From Oscillospiraceae bacterium (GTDB taxonomy: Bacteria > Bacillota > Clostridia > Oscillospirales > Ruminococcaceae), in assembly GCA_017481565.1 (NCBI GenBank), contig JAFUOZ010000038.1, forward strand, positions 1 to 63,545: DNA of 63,545 nucleotides, in the 5' to 3' direction. Numbering within the stretch: position 1 is the first letter of the stretch; each line of letters opens with the position of its first letter. Below are positions 1 to 8,266 of the stretch, piece after piece. Under the pieces are notes generated by a model. The model worked only from the letters and a program-made list of their open reading frames with translations. It made no database searches and was not told the origin of the DNA. Both the position numbers and the translations under genes were made by a program.

Positions 1-1
1 C

Positions 2-133
2 GGAAATGTTAATCACAGCTATAACGTCAGGATAATCAGTGCGGTAAAGGTCGATGCAGGATATGAAGTGACAGCAACAGGTCAGGACAAGGACGGAAAT
101 GTATATACAAGCACTACGGTTTTTACTTCTTAA
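2..133 (+). CDS. Phage structural protein, C-terminal end (partial)
   Basis: An open frame enters from the left edge and ends with TAA at 131-133, 13 bp before the next start. About 43 residues are visible, with a beta-rich, Gly/Thr-rich composition (ends in the motif TTVFTS). This fits the end of a phage tail or baseplate protein, and the four genes downstream form a phage tail-to-lysis module. No domain can be named from so short a piece. Function is inferred from context only. Confidence 0.6.
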   Translation, partial: GNVNHSYNVRIISAVKVDAGYEVTATGQDKDGNVYTSTTVFTS

Positions 134-146
134 GGGGGATTATTTT

Positions 147-1577
147 ATGATAAAAACTATAGCATTATCTTCGGGGATAAACAAGGTGGATTTTGATCCC
201 GATGAAAAATCACCGTATTTTTACACATCCAATGAATATGTGTGGATAAAGAATTTATCCGCCGATACGGTTTATGTTTCGCTTTCCGAGGACTGCGGAA
301 ACAGCGTTGACGGTACTGCTGCAATAGCACCTTATGATGCTTATATGCTCATACTGGACAGCAGAAATGCTTTTTATGCGGCAGGCTCGGGAAGTATTGA
401 GGTACATACTTCCGATATAAGCACCTGCCCTTTTAAGATTTCACAGAAAGGGGGTGACGTATCTGCTGAGGGCAGTGTGGTTCAGCTTGGAGGATTACAG
501 GGCGGTGTGCCGTTTTCGGAGGTGACGGTTAAGGGAAAAAATCTGTTGCCTGTTATGAGGTCGAGAACTATAGGCGGATTGACATATACATCTGGCACTG
601 ACGGTTCTGTGACCGTAACAGGAACGCAGACAGCCGCTAATTATCCAACGATAAACACAAATGCAGGAATATTGCTATCTAAGGGGGATTATGCCTTAAG
701 TGGCGGTACGGATTTGTTACAAATTACTGCGTATGACATTGAGGAAGATACAGTTATTGCACGTGCTAAGAGTACGCCAGGTTATTTTACGCTTAAAGAG
801 GATAAATACATAAGAATATATGTTTATTCGCCTGCCACGAGTAACGGCTTGACAATGAACGAGGTTCTGCACCCACAGCTTGAATACGGCGATACCGCAA
901 CTGAATATGCTCCGCCGATAACAGGACAGGAATTGACGGTTACGGCTTGCGGTAAGAATCTATTGAATAATGACATATTGCCTAACGGTACATATTCAGG
1001 CTTGAATGTTGTCACTAATGCCGATGGAAGTGTCACGGTGAATGGAACAAATACGAGTGAGGACACAGTATGGCTGACATTAAGTACGAGAACACGAATG
1101 CTGAAGGCAGGAACATACACACTTAGCGGATGCTCAAAGTGGGTATCTTCTCTTAATGAGACATACGCTTACAATATATATCAACGACCCAACGGGACAG
1201 ACGGTTGGGCTATAATTACATCGGTAGGTAAAAGCCTTACATTCACTTGTGACGATTGTTATATACGCTCTGGTATAGCAGTTGGCGCAGGTGATACTGT
1301 TGATTTGATTTTCGAGCCACAAATCGAAGTCGGCAGTACAGCAACACCATACGAGCCGTACAGCGGAGCAGATTACACCATTACGCCCGATAGTAATCCT
1401 TATACCGTACCTACTGAGATATATCAGCAGGACGGCGTGAATACGGTATATGTCACAGGTGAGGGCGAGCCTACATTATCCGTTAAGGGCATAAAAGAGA
1501 ATGCGGCTGTCAAAAGGATATGGGATAAGCTGAATGAATTAACTACTGCTGTTATCGTAAGCAACGGTGAAATATAA
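147..1577 (+). CDS. Phage minor tail / tail-fibre-like protein
   Basis: A 476-residue protein. The start at 147 is chosen because AAGGGGGAT lies just upstream; an earlier in-frame ATG at 99 lies inside the preceding gene. The middle holds two tandem beta-rich units, each opening with GKNLL and containing a [A/S/T]DGSVTV[T/N]GT motif (roughly residues 120-260 and 265-420). This repeat type is common in minor tail proteins of Firmicutes phages and looks like a carbohydrate-binding or fibre fold. The C-terminus is helical, as in chaperoned fibre tips. It sits directly before the XkdX-like, holin and endolysin genes, which supports a tail role. Exact function is inferred. Confidence 0.75.
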   Translation: MIKTIALSSGINKVDFDPDEKSPYFYTSNEYVWIKNLSADTVYVSLSEDCGNSVDGTAAIAPYDAYMLILDSRNAFYAAGSGSIEVHTSDISTCPFKISQKGGDVSAEGSVVQLGGLQGGVPFSEVTVKGKNLLPVMRSRTIGGLTYTSGTDGSVTVTGTQTAANYPTINTNAGILLSKGDYALSGGTDLLQITAYDIEEDTVIARAKSTPGYFTLKEDKYIRIYVYSPATSNGLTMNEVLHPQLEYGDTATEYAPPITGQELTVTACGKNLLNNDILPNGTYSGLNVVTNADGSVTVNGTNTSEDTVWLTLSTRTRMLKAGTYTLSGCSKWVSSLNETYAYNIYQRPNGTDGWAIITSVGKSLTFTCDDCYIRSGIAVGAGDTVDLIFEPQIEVGSTATPYEPYSGADYTITPDSNPYTVPTEIYQQDGVNTVYVTGEGEPTLSVKGIKENAAVKRIWDKLNELTTAVIVSNGEI

Positions 1578-1594
1578 TTAAGGAGATGTTATAT

Positions 1595-1813
1595 ATGTTC
1601 GAATTCAATACATGGATCGTGAATAATCTTATCAGCGGCGTTAAGGGCGGAAAGTTCTCTAAGGAATGGGCGGCGGTACAGCTTGCCAATTATTACCTTA
1701 AGGGCAAGATCACGGACGAAGATATTATGCGCTTTGAGGAGGAGACCTATATTCCCGAGCCTGATCCCGAAGAGGATATCTATCCCGAAGAAGAATATAA
1801 CGGAGGTTATTAA
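1595..1813 (+). CDS. XkdX-like small phage protein
   Basis: A 72-residue protein starting at the ATG at 1595 behind AAGGAGATG. It has an N-terminal helix, the phrase LKGKITDEDIMRFEEE (as in XkdX-type proteins, which carry a G-K-I-T-x-E-x-Y/F segment) and a very acidic tail rich in E, D and P. Such small proteins usually sit between the tail-fibre gene and the holin in Firmicutes prophages, as here. Their function is not established. Assignment rests on size, position and the short motif. Confidence 0.6.
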   Translation: MFEFNTWIVNNLISGVKGGKFSKEWAAVQLANYYLKGKITDEDIMRFEEETYIPEPDPEEDIYPEEEYNGGY

Positions 1814-1816
1814 GCA

Positions 1817-2260
1817 ATGATTAACCATGCAAGAACACTATTCATTACGGCTACCGGTACGATAGGTGGTATTATCGCAAGTTTTTTCGGCGGCTGGGAT
1901 AATGACATTATAACGCTTGTTATATTCATGGTGATTGATTATATCATGGGCGTTATTATTGCGGCTTTTCTCGGCAAGAGTGCCAAGAGTGAGAATGGGG
2001 CGTTATCAAGCAAGGCAGGCTGGATAGGTCTGTGCCGCAAGTGTGTTACACTGTTATTTGTTATCATTGCACACAGGCTTGATATACTTATCGGCACGGA
2101 GTATATACGCAATGCTGTTGTTATCGGCTTCTGTGTTTCTGAATTGGTAAGTATTACTGAAAATGCAGGCATCATGGGTCTTCCGCTGCCATCTGCGGTC
2201 ACGAGAGCTATTGATATTCTGAAAAATAAGGGGGAAGATAAATTTGAGCAAAACAAATAA
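1817..2260 (+). CDS. Phage holin family protein (toxin secretion/phage lysis type)
   Basis: A 147-residue membrane protein with about three hydrophobic segments (near residues 8-25, 30-52 and 70-100). The arrangement I-M-G-V-I-I-A-A-F-L-G-K-S followed by S-S-K-A-G-W-I-G-L is characteristic of the Firmicutes phage_holin_4 family. Holins form membrane lesions that release the endolysin. Its last 17 bases overlap the start of the endolysin gene, indicating translational coupling in one lysis cassette. Confidence 0.85.
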   Translation: MINHARTLFITATGTIGGIIASFFGGWDNDIITLVIFMVIDYIMGVIIAAFLGKSAKSENGALSSKAGWIGLCRKCVTLLFVIIAHRLDILIGTEYIRNAVVIGFCVSELVSITENAGIMGLPLPSAVTRAIDILKNKGEDKFEQNK

Positions 2261-2927
2261 CGGTCTTGTAGAGTACGCAAAGGCACAGCTCGGGTTGCCT
2301 TATTGGTACGGTACTTTCGGAAATACAGCCGATGAACATCTTTACAAGTACAAGAAAAAGCAGTATCCCAAGTATTATAATCCGTGGAGTGATTTTCCCA
2401 CACAGTACGGCAAAAGAGTACATGACTGTGTGGGACTTATTAAGGGGTATTTATGGTCTGACAGTGCGGTTTCTGCTCCGAAATACAATGGTGCTCAGGA
2501 TCATACTGCTGATGATTATCGAGCAAGATGCAAGGAAAAGGGCAGTATTGACACTATGCCCGATATTCCGGGTGTGCTTGTATTTTCATCGGGTCATGTG
2601 GGAGTATATATCGGCAGCGGTTATGTTATCGAAGCGAGAGGGCATGAATACGGTGTTGTGAAAACCAAACTTAAAAATCGTCCTTGGAAATGGTGGGGAA
2701 AGTGTCCCTATATTGACTATGAGGACGGTATAAAAAAGTACAGGCTTACCGTTAAAAACGGTACATGGAATGTACGCTCGGGTGTGGGTACTGCCTATGG
2801 TATCGTCTCTGTAGTAAAGGACGGACAGGAATTTTCATCCTCAAAAACCGCAGGCGGCTGGTATTATATTGACAGTATCGGCGGTTGGATATCGGGGAAG
2901 GGCGTTATGCTTTCGGATAACAGATAG
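2244..2927 (+). CDS. Phage endolysin, NlpC/P60-like cysteine peptidase with SH3 domain
   Basis: A 227-residue protein beginning at a TTG codon at 2244 behind AAGGGGGAAG. Residues about 8-150 form a papain-like NlpC/P60 domain: Cys62 lies in the motif HDCVGLIKG and His118 in SSGHVGVYIG, matching the catalytic Cys/His pair of peptidoglycan endopeptidases. Residues about 165-227 form a bacterial SH3-type wall-binding domain (VRSGVG...GGWYYID). It is the last gene of the prophage lysis cassette and is followed by a terminator. It would cut the host peptidoglycan at the end of the lytic cycle. Confidence 0.85.
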   Translation: MSKTNNGLVEYAKAQLGLPYWYGTFGNTADEHLYKYKKKQYPKYYNPWSDFPTQYGKRVHDCVGLIKGYLWSDSAVSAPKYNGAQDHTADDYRARCKEKGSIDTMPDIPGVLVFSSGHVGVYIGSGYVIEARGHEYGVVKTKLKNRPWKWWGKCPYIDYEDGIKKYRLTVKNGTWNVRSGVGTAYGIVSVVKDGQEFSSSKTAGGWYYIDSIGGWISGKGVMLSDNR

Positions 2928-2941
2928 TTTTTTATAAAAGC

Positions 2942-2960
2942 TTAAGGAAGTGCTGATTAA
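2942..2960 (+). repeat. Repeat family I, half-copy at prophage end
   Basis: TTAAGGAAGTGCTGATTAA matches one terminal arm of family I, but the other arm is missing and the sequence runs directly into a terminator stem. It marks the last bases after the endolysin gene, where prophage and host DNA may join. Confidence 0.6.
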
Positions 2961-2988
2961 AGGGGCTGTTTTTTTACAGTCCCTTTTT
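2961..2988 (+). terminator. Rho-independent terminator after the lysis cassette
   Basis: The stem GGGGCTGT / ACAGTCCC with a T-rich loop is followed by TTTTT. It lies 33 bp after the endolysin stop codon. Confidence 0.75.
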
Positions 2989-3013
2989 GTATCTATGTAA
3001 ATGTATCCGAGGA

Positions 3014-3043
3014 TTGACAAGGGCGGGGGTTATATGATAATAT
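3014..3043 (+). promoter_or_regulatory. Sigma-A promoter for the apbE operon
   Basis: TTGACA at 3014-3019 and TAATAT at 3038-3043, 18-bp spacer. It lies just upstream of the ApbE start at 3061. Confidence 0.55.
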
Positions 3044-3060
3044 AAAAACGGTGATTATAC

Positions 3061-4050
3061 ATGAAAAGAAAAATATTATTTATCTGCTCTGCGGCGGCAG
3101 TAATGACCTTATCGGGCTGCTCCGCCGAGCCTTATAATAAAAGCTTTTTTGCACTTGACAGCGTTGTATCGGTAACGGTTTATCCTTCTGATGAAAAGCT
3201 GGGAGAAAAGGTCTATGAATGTATTTTATCTGCGGAGGAGTGTTTCGGAAAGGTCTGCGGCGATGACAGGTCTGCCGCTCTTACCTCTGAGGACGCAGAA
3301 AGAATAAATTCCGTGCTTTCCTGTGCTGAGGGACTGAATGATACTCTTGACGGCAGGATAGAGCTTTACTGCGGCGGTCTTACATCTTTATGGGGCATAT
3401 CGGGCGATGATCCGAAAATCCCCGATGAAAGCGATATTTCAGATGAGCTTGAAAAGCTTCATTCACTTGAACCCTTTTATGTTGAAGAGGGGGGCAGCGG
3501 ATATGATATGCTTGACCTTGGGTCTGCCGCAAAGGGATATGCGTGTGATATGGCGTATGATATGCTGTGTGACAATATGGAAAAGGGCTATTCCGTTATA
3601 TCGGCAGGCTCCTCCTCTCTGCTTTACGGCGAGAAGGAAGGGGGATTTTCGGTAAAGGTACGTTCTCCCGATACAGAAGGCGGTATACTTGGAAGCTTTG
3701 TCTGCGGTCAGGGCTTTATATCCACCAGTGGAGGATATGAGCGTTTTTTTGAGGCGGACGGAAATGTATATTCTCACATACTTGATCCCGAAACGGGATA
3801 TCCTGTTGAAACAGATCTTGCCTCGGTCACGGTATATTGTCCCATAGCCGAAAATAACGGTCTGCGCTCAGATCTGCTTTCCACCATGATATATATTGAT
3901 GGTACGGCAGGACTTGAAAAATATGCAGAATATGCCGAAAAGGAAAATATAGGCATTATTGCGGCAGACAATAAGGGAAATGTATTTTCATACGGAATTG
4001 ATTTTCATATTGATAAGGAAAGCGGTTATGGTTTATGGAACGAAAGCTGA
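3061..4050 (+). CDS. apbE: FAD:protein FMN transferase (ApbE), lipoprotein
   Basis: A 329-residue protein with a lipoprotein signal (hydrophobic stretch, then lipobox LSGC near residue 20), so it should be anchored on the outer face of the membrane. Family features include the early substrate-binding phrase FFALDSVVSV, the DLGSAAKGYA motif near residue 155 and the HILDPETGYPV segment near residue 240. ApbE enzymes move FMN from FAD to Thr residues of extracytoplasmic flavoproteins such as Rnf/Nqr subunits, using Mg2+. The next gene, a NusG-II protein, overlaps it by 16 bp. No flavoprotein target is visible in the window. Confidence 0.9.
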   Translation: MKRKILFICSAAAVMTLSGCSAEPYNKSFFALDSVVSVTVYPSDEKLGEKVYECILSAEECFGKVCGDDRSAALTSEDAERINSVLSCAEGLNDTLDGRIELYCGGLTSLWGISGDDPKIPDESDISDELEKLHSLEPFYVEEGGSGYDMLDLGSAAKGYACDMAYDMLCDNMEKGYSVISAGSSSLLYGEKEGGFSVKVRSPDTEGGILGSFVCGQGFISTSGGYERFFEADGNVYSHILDPETGYPVETDLASVTVYCPIAENNGLRSDLLSTMIYIDGTAGLEKYAEYAEKENIGIIAADNKGNVFSYGIDFHIDKESGYGLWNES

Positions 4051-4403
4051 TATCAAAGCGTGATATTATTTTTATACTTCTGATACTAGTTGCTTCGGCG
4101 GCAGCGCTTATTTACGGCAGTACACGAGAAACGGGAAAAAACGCCGTCATAAGATCGGACGGTGATATCATTATGGATATTCCGCTTTCGGAGGACGGGG
4201 TTTATTATCCTGTGGGAATGGAATATCCTGTAACATTGACGGTAAGCGGCGGTAAGATCGCTGTTACTGAAAGTGAATGTACCACGAAAATATGCGTCCA
4301 TACGGGGTATATAGGCGCAGTGGGAGAGATGATAGTATGTCTCCCCAATAAAATGACGGTTGAGATCGTGGGCGGAGAGTCGGAGTATGATCTGATAATA
4401 TAA
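4035..4403 (+). CDS. NusG domain II-containing membrane-anchored protein
   Basis: A 122-residue protein with one N-terminal membrane segment (about residues 10-28) and an exported beta domain containing CTTKICVHTGYI and MIVCLPNKM, the usual Cys-x4-Cys and P-N-K-M pattern of the NusG domain II family. These proteins occur next to ApbE and redox-transport genes in Firmicutes, as here, where the coding regions overlap by 16 bp. The molecular role is not established; a link with extracytoplasmic flavin or electron-transfer chemistry is inferred from neighbourhood. Confidence 0.8.
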   Translation: MERKLISKRDIIFILLILVASAAALIYGSTRETGKNAVIRSDGDIIMDIPLSEDGVYYPVGMEYPVTLTVSGGKIAVTESECTTKICVHTGYIGAVGEMIVCLPNKMTVEIVGGESEYDLII

Positions 4404-4406
4404 CAA

Positions 4407-4420
4407 TGTAAATGTTTACA
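4407..4420. promoter_or_regulatory. cre-like palindrome upstream of the cellulase gene
   Basis: TGTAAATGTTTACA is a dyad that matches the catabolite-responsive element pattern (TGWNANCGNTNWCA) except for TG in place of the central CG. It lies 9 bp upstream of the -35 box of the GH5 promoter. Control by a CcpA-type regulator is inferred. Confidence 0.4.
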
Positions 4421-4428
4421 AAATACAG

Positions 4429-4457
4429 TTGAACATATATAAATTCAGGTTTATAAT
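4429..4457 (+). promoter_or_regulatory. Sigma-A promoter for the GH5 gene
   Basis: TTGAAC at 4429-4434, 17-bp spacer, TATAAT at 4452-4457. It lies 40 bp upstream of the start codon. Confidence 0.65.
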
Positions 4458-4496
4458 GTAGATATATTATATTGGATTGAAAGGACTGATCGTGTT

Positions 4497-5978
4497 ATGA
4501 ACGGAAAATCAATTTTCAGGCGCATCGTAAGCATAGCGGCTTCGGCAGCAATGCTTGTAACGGGACTTGGCTTTGAGACCTGTGCCGCTTCTTCATCGGA
4601 GACAGCGGAAAAGGCGGTCGCATCAATGACCGTGGGCTTTAATCTGGGAAATGCTCTTGACAGCAACGGAGACTGGATCGATCTTTACACATCGGGAAAG
4701 CCCAAGGATTTTGAAACTGCATGGGGAAATCCCGTGACCACAAAAGCTATGATAAAGACTGTCAAAAAGACAGGCTTCAATGCGGTTAGAGTTCCTGTGA
4801 CCTGGGCACAGCATATCGATAACAAGGGAAATATCGACAAGGACTGGCTTGACAGAGTTCAGGAGGTCGTTGACTATGTTATTGATGAGGATCTTTACTG
4901 TATTCTCAATGTTCATCATGACGCAGGCTCTGAGGGCTGGCTTGAAGCCTCGGAGGATTGCTATAAAAAATCTGCGGATAAGTTTAAGGGACTATGGAAA
5001 AATATAGCGGTGCGCTTTAAGGATTATGATGACAAGCTTATTTTTGAGGGCTTCAATGAAATTCTCGATAAGAATAATTCATGGACAAATTCAAGTGACA
5101 GCGGCGCATACAAGGCGGTAAATGATTTCAATCAGCTTTTTGTTGATACCGTAAGAAGCACAGGCGGAAACAACAAGGACAGAAATCTTATGGTGCAGGT
5201 ATATTCGGGAGCAACAACTGAGCAGACCTTAAGCAAATTCATGCTCCCCGAGGATTCTGTAAAGGATCATCTTATCGTGCAGGTTCACAGCTATGACCCT
5301 CAGACCTTTACATTTACGGATATCACATGGGCGACGGAAACGGATAAATGGGGTTCTGCCGCAGATAAGAATGATGTAAATGCTCTTATGAAGAGACTTG
5401 ACAAATATTCCGATAAGCTGGGTGCTCCCTTTGTTGTGGGCGAGTTTGCGGCTGAGTACAAGAACAACGACTCCGAGCGTGCGGAGTATGCGGAATATTT
5501 TGTATCAAAGGCTGCTGAGTACGGTATCAAGTGTTTCTGGTGGGATACGGGCGGAATGGCTCTGCTTGACAGAAATGAAAATAAAATGATACATACCGAG
5601 GTTGTCAATGCTCTTATCAGGGGTTCGGGTACAAAGCCCTCCGCAGACAGCACCTCCGACAATAAAAAGACCGATAATACAAAGTCTGATAAAACAAAAA
5701 CAGACGAAAAGCTTAAGGCTCCCGTAGTTTCATCAAAGGTAACAAAGGGAAATATAAAGCTTTCATGGGGCAAGGTAAGCGGTGCAGATGCATATAGAGT
5801 ATATATGTACAACTCAAAGACAGGAAAATATGTGCGCAAGGCTACTGTGAAGGGAACTTCATATACCGTAAAGGGTCTTTCAAAGGGGTCTTATAAATTC
5901 AAGGTATATGCGGCAGACAAGACATCATCGGGTTATGTGAACGGAAATGGTTCAAAGACGGTAAGCGTTAAGGTATAA
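4497..5978 (+). CDS. Secreted GH5 endoglucanase (cellulase) with C-terminal Fn3-like domain
   Basis: A 493-residue secreted enzyme. A signal peptide occupies about residues 1-30 (cleavage near TCAASS). Residues about 35-375 form a (beta/alpha)8 GH5 domain: GFNLGNALD near the start, NVHHD near residue 140, the acid/base Glu188 in GFNEIL and the nucleophile Glu316 in VVGEF. A Ser/Thr/Lys/Asp-rich linker (about 380-405) leads to a C-terminal fibronectin-III-like domain (about 405-493). GH5 enzymes of this kind cleave internal beta-1,4 bonds in cellulose or related glucans. No dockerin is present, so it is probably a free enzyme rather than a cellulosome part. It has its own promoter and terminator. 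Confidence 0.92.
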   Translation: MNGKSIFRRIVSIAASAAMLVTGLGFETCAASSSETAEKAVASMTVGFNLGNALDSNGDWIDLYTSGKPKDFETAWGNPVTTKAMIKTVKKTGFNAVRVPVTWAQHIDNKGNIDKDWLDRVQEVVDYVIDEDLYCILNVHHDAGSEGWLEASEDCYKKSADKFKGLWKNIAVRFKDYDDKLIFEGFNEILDKNNSWTNSSDSGAYKAVNDFNQLFVDTVRSTGGNNKDRNLMVQVYSGATTEQTLSKFMLPEDSVKDHLIVQVHSYDPQTFTFTDITWATETDKWGSAADKNDVNALMKRLDKYSDKLGAPFVVGEFAAEYKNNDSERAEYAEYFVSKAAEYGIKCFWWDTGGMALLDRNENKMIHTEVVNALIRGSGTKPSADSTSDNKKTDNTKSDKTKTDEKLKAPVVSSKVTKGNIKLSWGKVSGADAYRVYMYNSKTGKYVRKATVKGTSYTVKGLSKGSYKFKVYAADKTSSGYVNGNGSKTVSVKV

Positions 5979-6007
5979 GTGTTGAATTTTATCAGCTGTT
6001 CATTAAG

Positions 6008-6046
6008 GCAGTACAGATGCGGAAAATGTATCTGTACTGCCTTTTT
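6008..6046 (+). terminator. Rho-independent terminator of the GH5 gene
   Basis: Perfect 12-bp stem GGCAGTACAGAT / ATCTGTACTGCC followed by TTTTT. Confidence 0.9.
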
Positions 6047-6061
6047 ATGTGAAAATAAAGA

Positions 6062-6158
6062 TTAAGGAAGCGCTGATTAAAGGCGAAGCCATTGTTTCCA
6101 CCCCTCGAAAATCCGTAACTGAGAGGGGTGTGAAACAATTTAATCAGCAGTTCCTTAA
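6062..6158. repeat. Repeat family I, copy R1 (97 bp)
   Basis: The element is bounded by TTAAGGAAGCGCTGATTAA and its inverted partner ending TTCCTTAA. Inside are a small hairpin GGC-GAA-GCC, then the nested arms ATTGTTTC / GAAACAAT and CACCCCTC / GAGGGGTG around the conserved loop GAAAATCCGTAACT. The promoter of the next gene starts 5 bp after it. Confidence 0.9.
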
Positions 6159-6163
6159 TTCTA

Positions 6164-6192
6164 TTGACAAACAGGAGTTTTGATGCTATAAT
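6164..6192 (+). promoter_or_regulatory. Sigma-A promoter for the P-loop kinase gene
   Basis: TTGACA at 6164-6169, 17-bp spacer, TATAAT at 6187-6192. The promoter abuts repeat R1. Confidence 0.7.
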
Positions 6193-6251
6193 CTAAAACG
6201 TATGATGTGAAACGTGGGATTTAATACATTGAAGAAAGGTGGGCATATGAA

Positions 6252-6917
6252 ATGAAGATAGAAAACAACATTATAAAGCATTATCTGAAAAATGTGTATT
6301 TTATAACGGGCACAGCCTATGCGGGAAAATCAACAACAGTAAAAATGCTTTCGGAAAGATATGATATGATCTTCTGCGGTGAGAATTATCACAGCGCAGT
6401 ATCAGATATTATCGCAACGCCCGATGCACAGCCTGATATATGCTTTATGAAGGGTCTTACAGATTGGAAGAAATTTGTGACACGTTCTCCTGAGGAATAT
6501 GAGCGATGGATATTCAGTACAGGCAGAGAGGCGGCAGAGTTTGAGATAGCGGAGCTTATTTCTCTTTCAGGTAACAGAAAAGTGATCGTTGATACCAATA
6601 TCCCCATTGAAATATTAAAGGAAATATCCGACTATGAGCATGTTGCGGTAATGCTTTCGCCGCAGTCCATGAGCGTTGAGAGATTTTTTGATCGTGATGA
6701 TCCGGAAAAGCAGTTTATTCTCAGTGTTATAGAAAGCTGTGAGGAGCCTGAAAAGGTAATGGAGAATTACAGAAAGGGACTTGCGCTTATCAACAGCCAA
6801 AAGCACTATGATGAGTTGGCAGACAGCGGATTTTTTACGGTTGTCCGACAGGATAACGGAAAGGATACAAGAGAAGAGGTCTGCGATATTATAGCAGGGC
6901 ATTTCGGACTGAGCTGA
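6252..6917 (+). CDS. P-loop nucleoside/nucleotide kinase-like protein
   Basis: A 221-residue cytoplasmic protein. A Walker A motif (GTAYAGKST) lies at about residues 19-27 directly after a hydrophobic beta strand, and a VDTN strand follows near residue 115. This is the layout of AAA_18/AAA_33-type small-molecule kinases. The substrate cannot be inferred. It is the first gene of a run that continues with a zinc-ribbon protein and two acetyltransferases. The start at 6252 follows AAAGGTGGG. Confidence 0.6.
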   Translation: MKIENNIIKHYLKNVYFITGTAYAGKSTTVKMLSERYDMIFCGENYHSAVSDIIATPDAQPDICFMKGLTDWKKFVTRSPEEYERWIFSTGREAAEFEIAELISLSGNRKVIVDTNIPIEILKEISDYEHVAVMLSPQSMSVERFFDRDDPEKQFILSVIESCEEPEKVMENYRKGLALINSQKHYDELADSGFFTVVRQDNGKDTREEVCDIIAGHFGLS

Positions 6918-6954
6918 TCAGCGGTTTTTTCAGGACACATCGGAGGTGATATAA

Positions 6955-7278
6955 TTGAAGGAATGCTGTAAAAGCACCTGTGAAATTATAAAAAAATATG
7001 AACCGAAACCGAAAAACAGCGATGGCAGCATAAAATGGTTTCTTTACCGCTGGGACGACGGAAAGAACGGCTATCGAAAGCTTGTCAGGTGCAGAGAATG
7101 CGGAAGTATATATCTTGTGCAGTGCTATAAGCTGAATAAGTTTTCGGATAATTCCGATAGGCTGTATGAGGACTGGTATGCTGTTGATGATGAGACGCAG
7201 GCAGATTGGCTGAACCGAAGCTACACGGGCGTACAGCTTGAACATAAGATGAAAGAAATTTACAGAACCTATAAATAA
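6955..7278 (+). CDS. Small zinc-ribbon-like hypothetical protein
   Basis: A 107-residue protein starting with TTG at 6955 behind GGAGGTGAT. It contains CCKSTC near the N-terminus and CRECGSIYLVQC near residues 45-56, so a small metal-binding knuckle is likely. The central part WFLYRWDDG and the charged C-terminus are unassigned. I do not recognise the family. It lies 37 bp downstream of the P-loop kinase gene and 18 bp upstream of a GNAT gene. Confidence 0.55.
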   Translation: MKECCKSTCEIIKKYEPKPKNSDGSIKWFLYRWDDGKNGYRKLVRCRECGSIYLVQCYKLNKFSDNSDRLYEDWYAVDDETQADWLNRSYTGVQLEHKMKEIYRTYK

Positions 7279-7296
7279 AATAAGCAGGTGATTTAT

Positions 7297-7731
7297 ATGA
7301 ACTTCAGAATTAATGAAGAGAGACTTACAGCTGAGGAATATATCAGCTTTTTAAAGGAAACAGATCTGGGCTCACAATATCCCAAGGAGCGTTTTAGCGA
7401 AAGAATTGAAAAACTTGTGAAAAATGCTTCAATAAGTCTTGTGGCAAGGGACGAAAACAACCGTATTATCGGTGTATGCTTCGGAATAACCGATTTTGCA
7501 TACTGGCTGTTTATAACTGATTTAGGCGTTATACGTGAATGTGTGGGACAGGGGATAGGAAAAGCGCTTGTAAAAAAGCTCCATGAAACAGCAGGCGGAG
7601 AAAAGGATATTATCATGTATACCTGTGTAAATGAAAATGCGATCCCGTTTTACGAAAAGCTGGGTATGTCAAGACCTGATGACGTGATGAGCTATAACCG
7701 TATTGAATGGACAGGCTTTAAGGTGGAATAA
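7297..7731 (+). CDS. GNAT family N-acetyltransferase
   Basis: A 144-residue protein. The acetyl-CoA binding signature of the GNAT fold, V-G-Q-G-I-G-K-A-L-V (near residues 85-95), and the late NENAIPFYEKLGM segment are clear. The start at 7297 is preferred over 7288 because CAGGTGAT is correctly spaced. Family members transfer acetyl groups to amines of small molecules or proteins; the substrate is unknown. A second GNAT gene follows 15 bp later. Confidence 0.8.
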   Translation: MNFRINEERLTAEEYISFLKETDLGSQYPKERFSERIEKLVKNASISLVARDENNRIIGVCFGITDFAYWLFITDLGVIRECVGQGIGKALVKKLHETAGGEKDIIMYTCVNENAIPFYEKLGMSRPDDVMSYNRIEWTGFKVE

Positions 7732-7746
7732 AAAAGGAGAAGTATC

Positions 7747-8196
7747 ATGGAAATAATTGATTTAGGCAATATCAGCCAACAGCAGCTATGGGCAGATAAA
7801 ATACGTGAATGTGACTGGGGAGCGGCAAAGCTTCTTTCCGATTTATTGGAGCAGGAGAAATTCTGCGAAATGACAGGCGGCGGAAGTCTTATAATAATGA
7901 CAGATGAAGAAAAAATAGCTGCCTTCTGTACTCTTACACAAAATGACTGTATTGATGACGATACTCTTTTTCCATGGATAGGCTTTGTGTTTACATCACC
8001 GGAATACAGGGGCAACAGGTACAGCGGAGCGCTTATTGATTACGCCTGTGACAAGGCGAGGGAACAGGGTTTTGAAAGCGTATATATTGCCACCGACCAT
8101 ATCGGATTATATGAAAAATACGGCTTTACATATATTGAAAGCCGTACCGATATTTATAATGAAACAAGCAGGATATACCGAAGAATGCTTAAATAA
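7747..8196 (+). CDS. GNAT family N-acetyltransferase
   Basis: A 149-residue protein behind AAAAAGGAG. It has the GNAT pattern: FVFTSPEYRGNRYSGALIDYACDKA for the acetyl-CoA loop (with Y-R-G-N-R-Y in place of the more usual R-G-x-G-x-G/A) and IGLYEKYGFTY at the C-terminal end. The substrate is unknown. It ends the run of small genes and is followed by a strong terminator. Confidence 0.78.
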   Translation: MEIIDLGNISQQQLWADKIRECDWGAAKLLSDLLEQEKFCEMTGGGSLIIMTDEEKIAAFCTLTQNDCIDDDTLFPWIGFVFTSPEYRGNRYSGALIDYACDKAREQGFESVYIATDHIGLYEKYGFTYIESRTDIYNETSRIYRRMLK

Positions 8197-8210
8197 CCGC
8201 CGTATAGAAT

Positions 8211-8246
8211 AAGGACAGCAGCCCGATAAAGCTGCTGTCCTTTTTT
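8211..8246 (+). terminator. Rho-independent terminator
   Basis: Stem AAGGACAGCAGC / GCTGCTGTCCTT with an 8-base loop, then TTTTTT. Confidence 0.9.
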
Positions 8247-8266
8247 GCCCGAAAAAACTGATCTGA

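Noticed and set aside
2928..3060. Prophage attachment site at the right end of the lysis cassette
   Set aside because: The other end of the prophage is outside the window, so no direct repeat can be matched; only a half copy of repeat I is seen.
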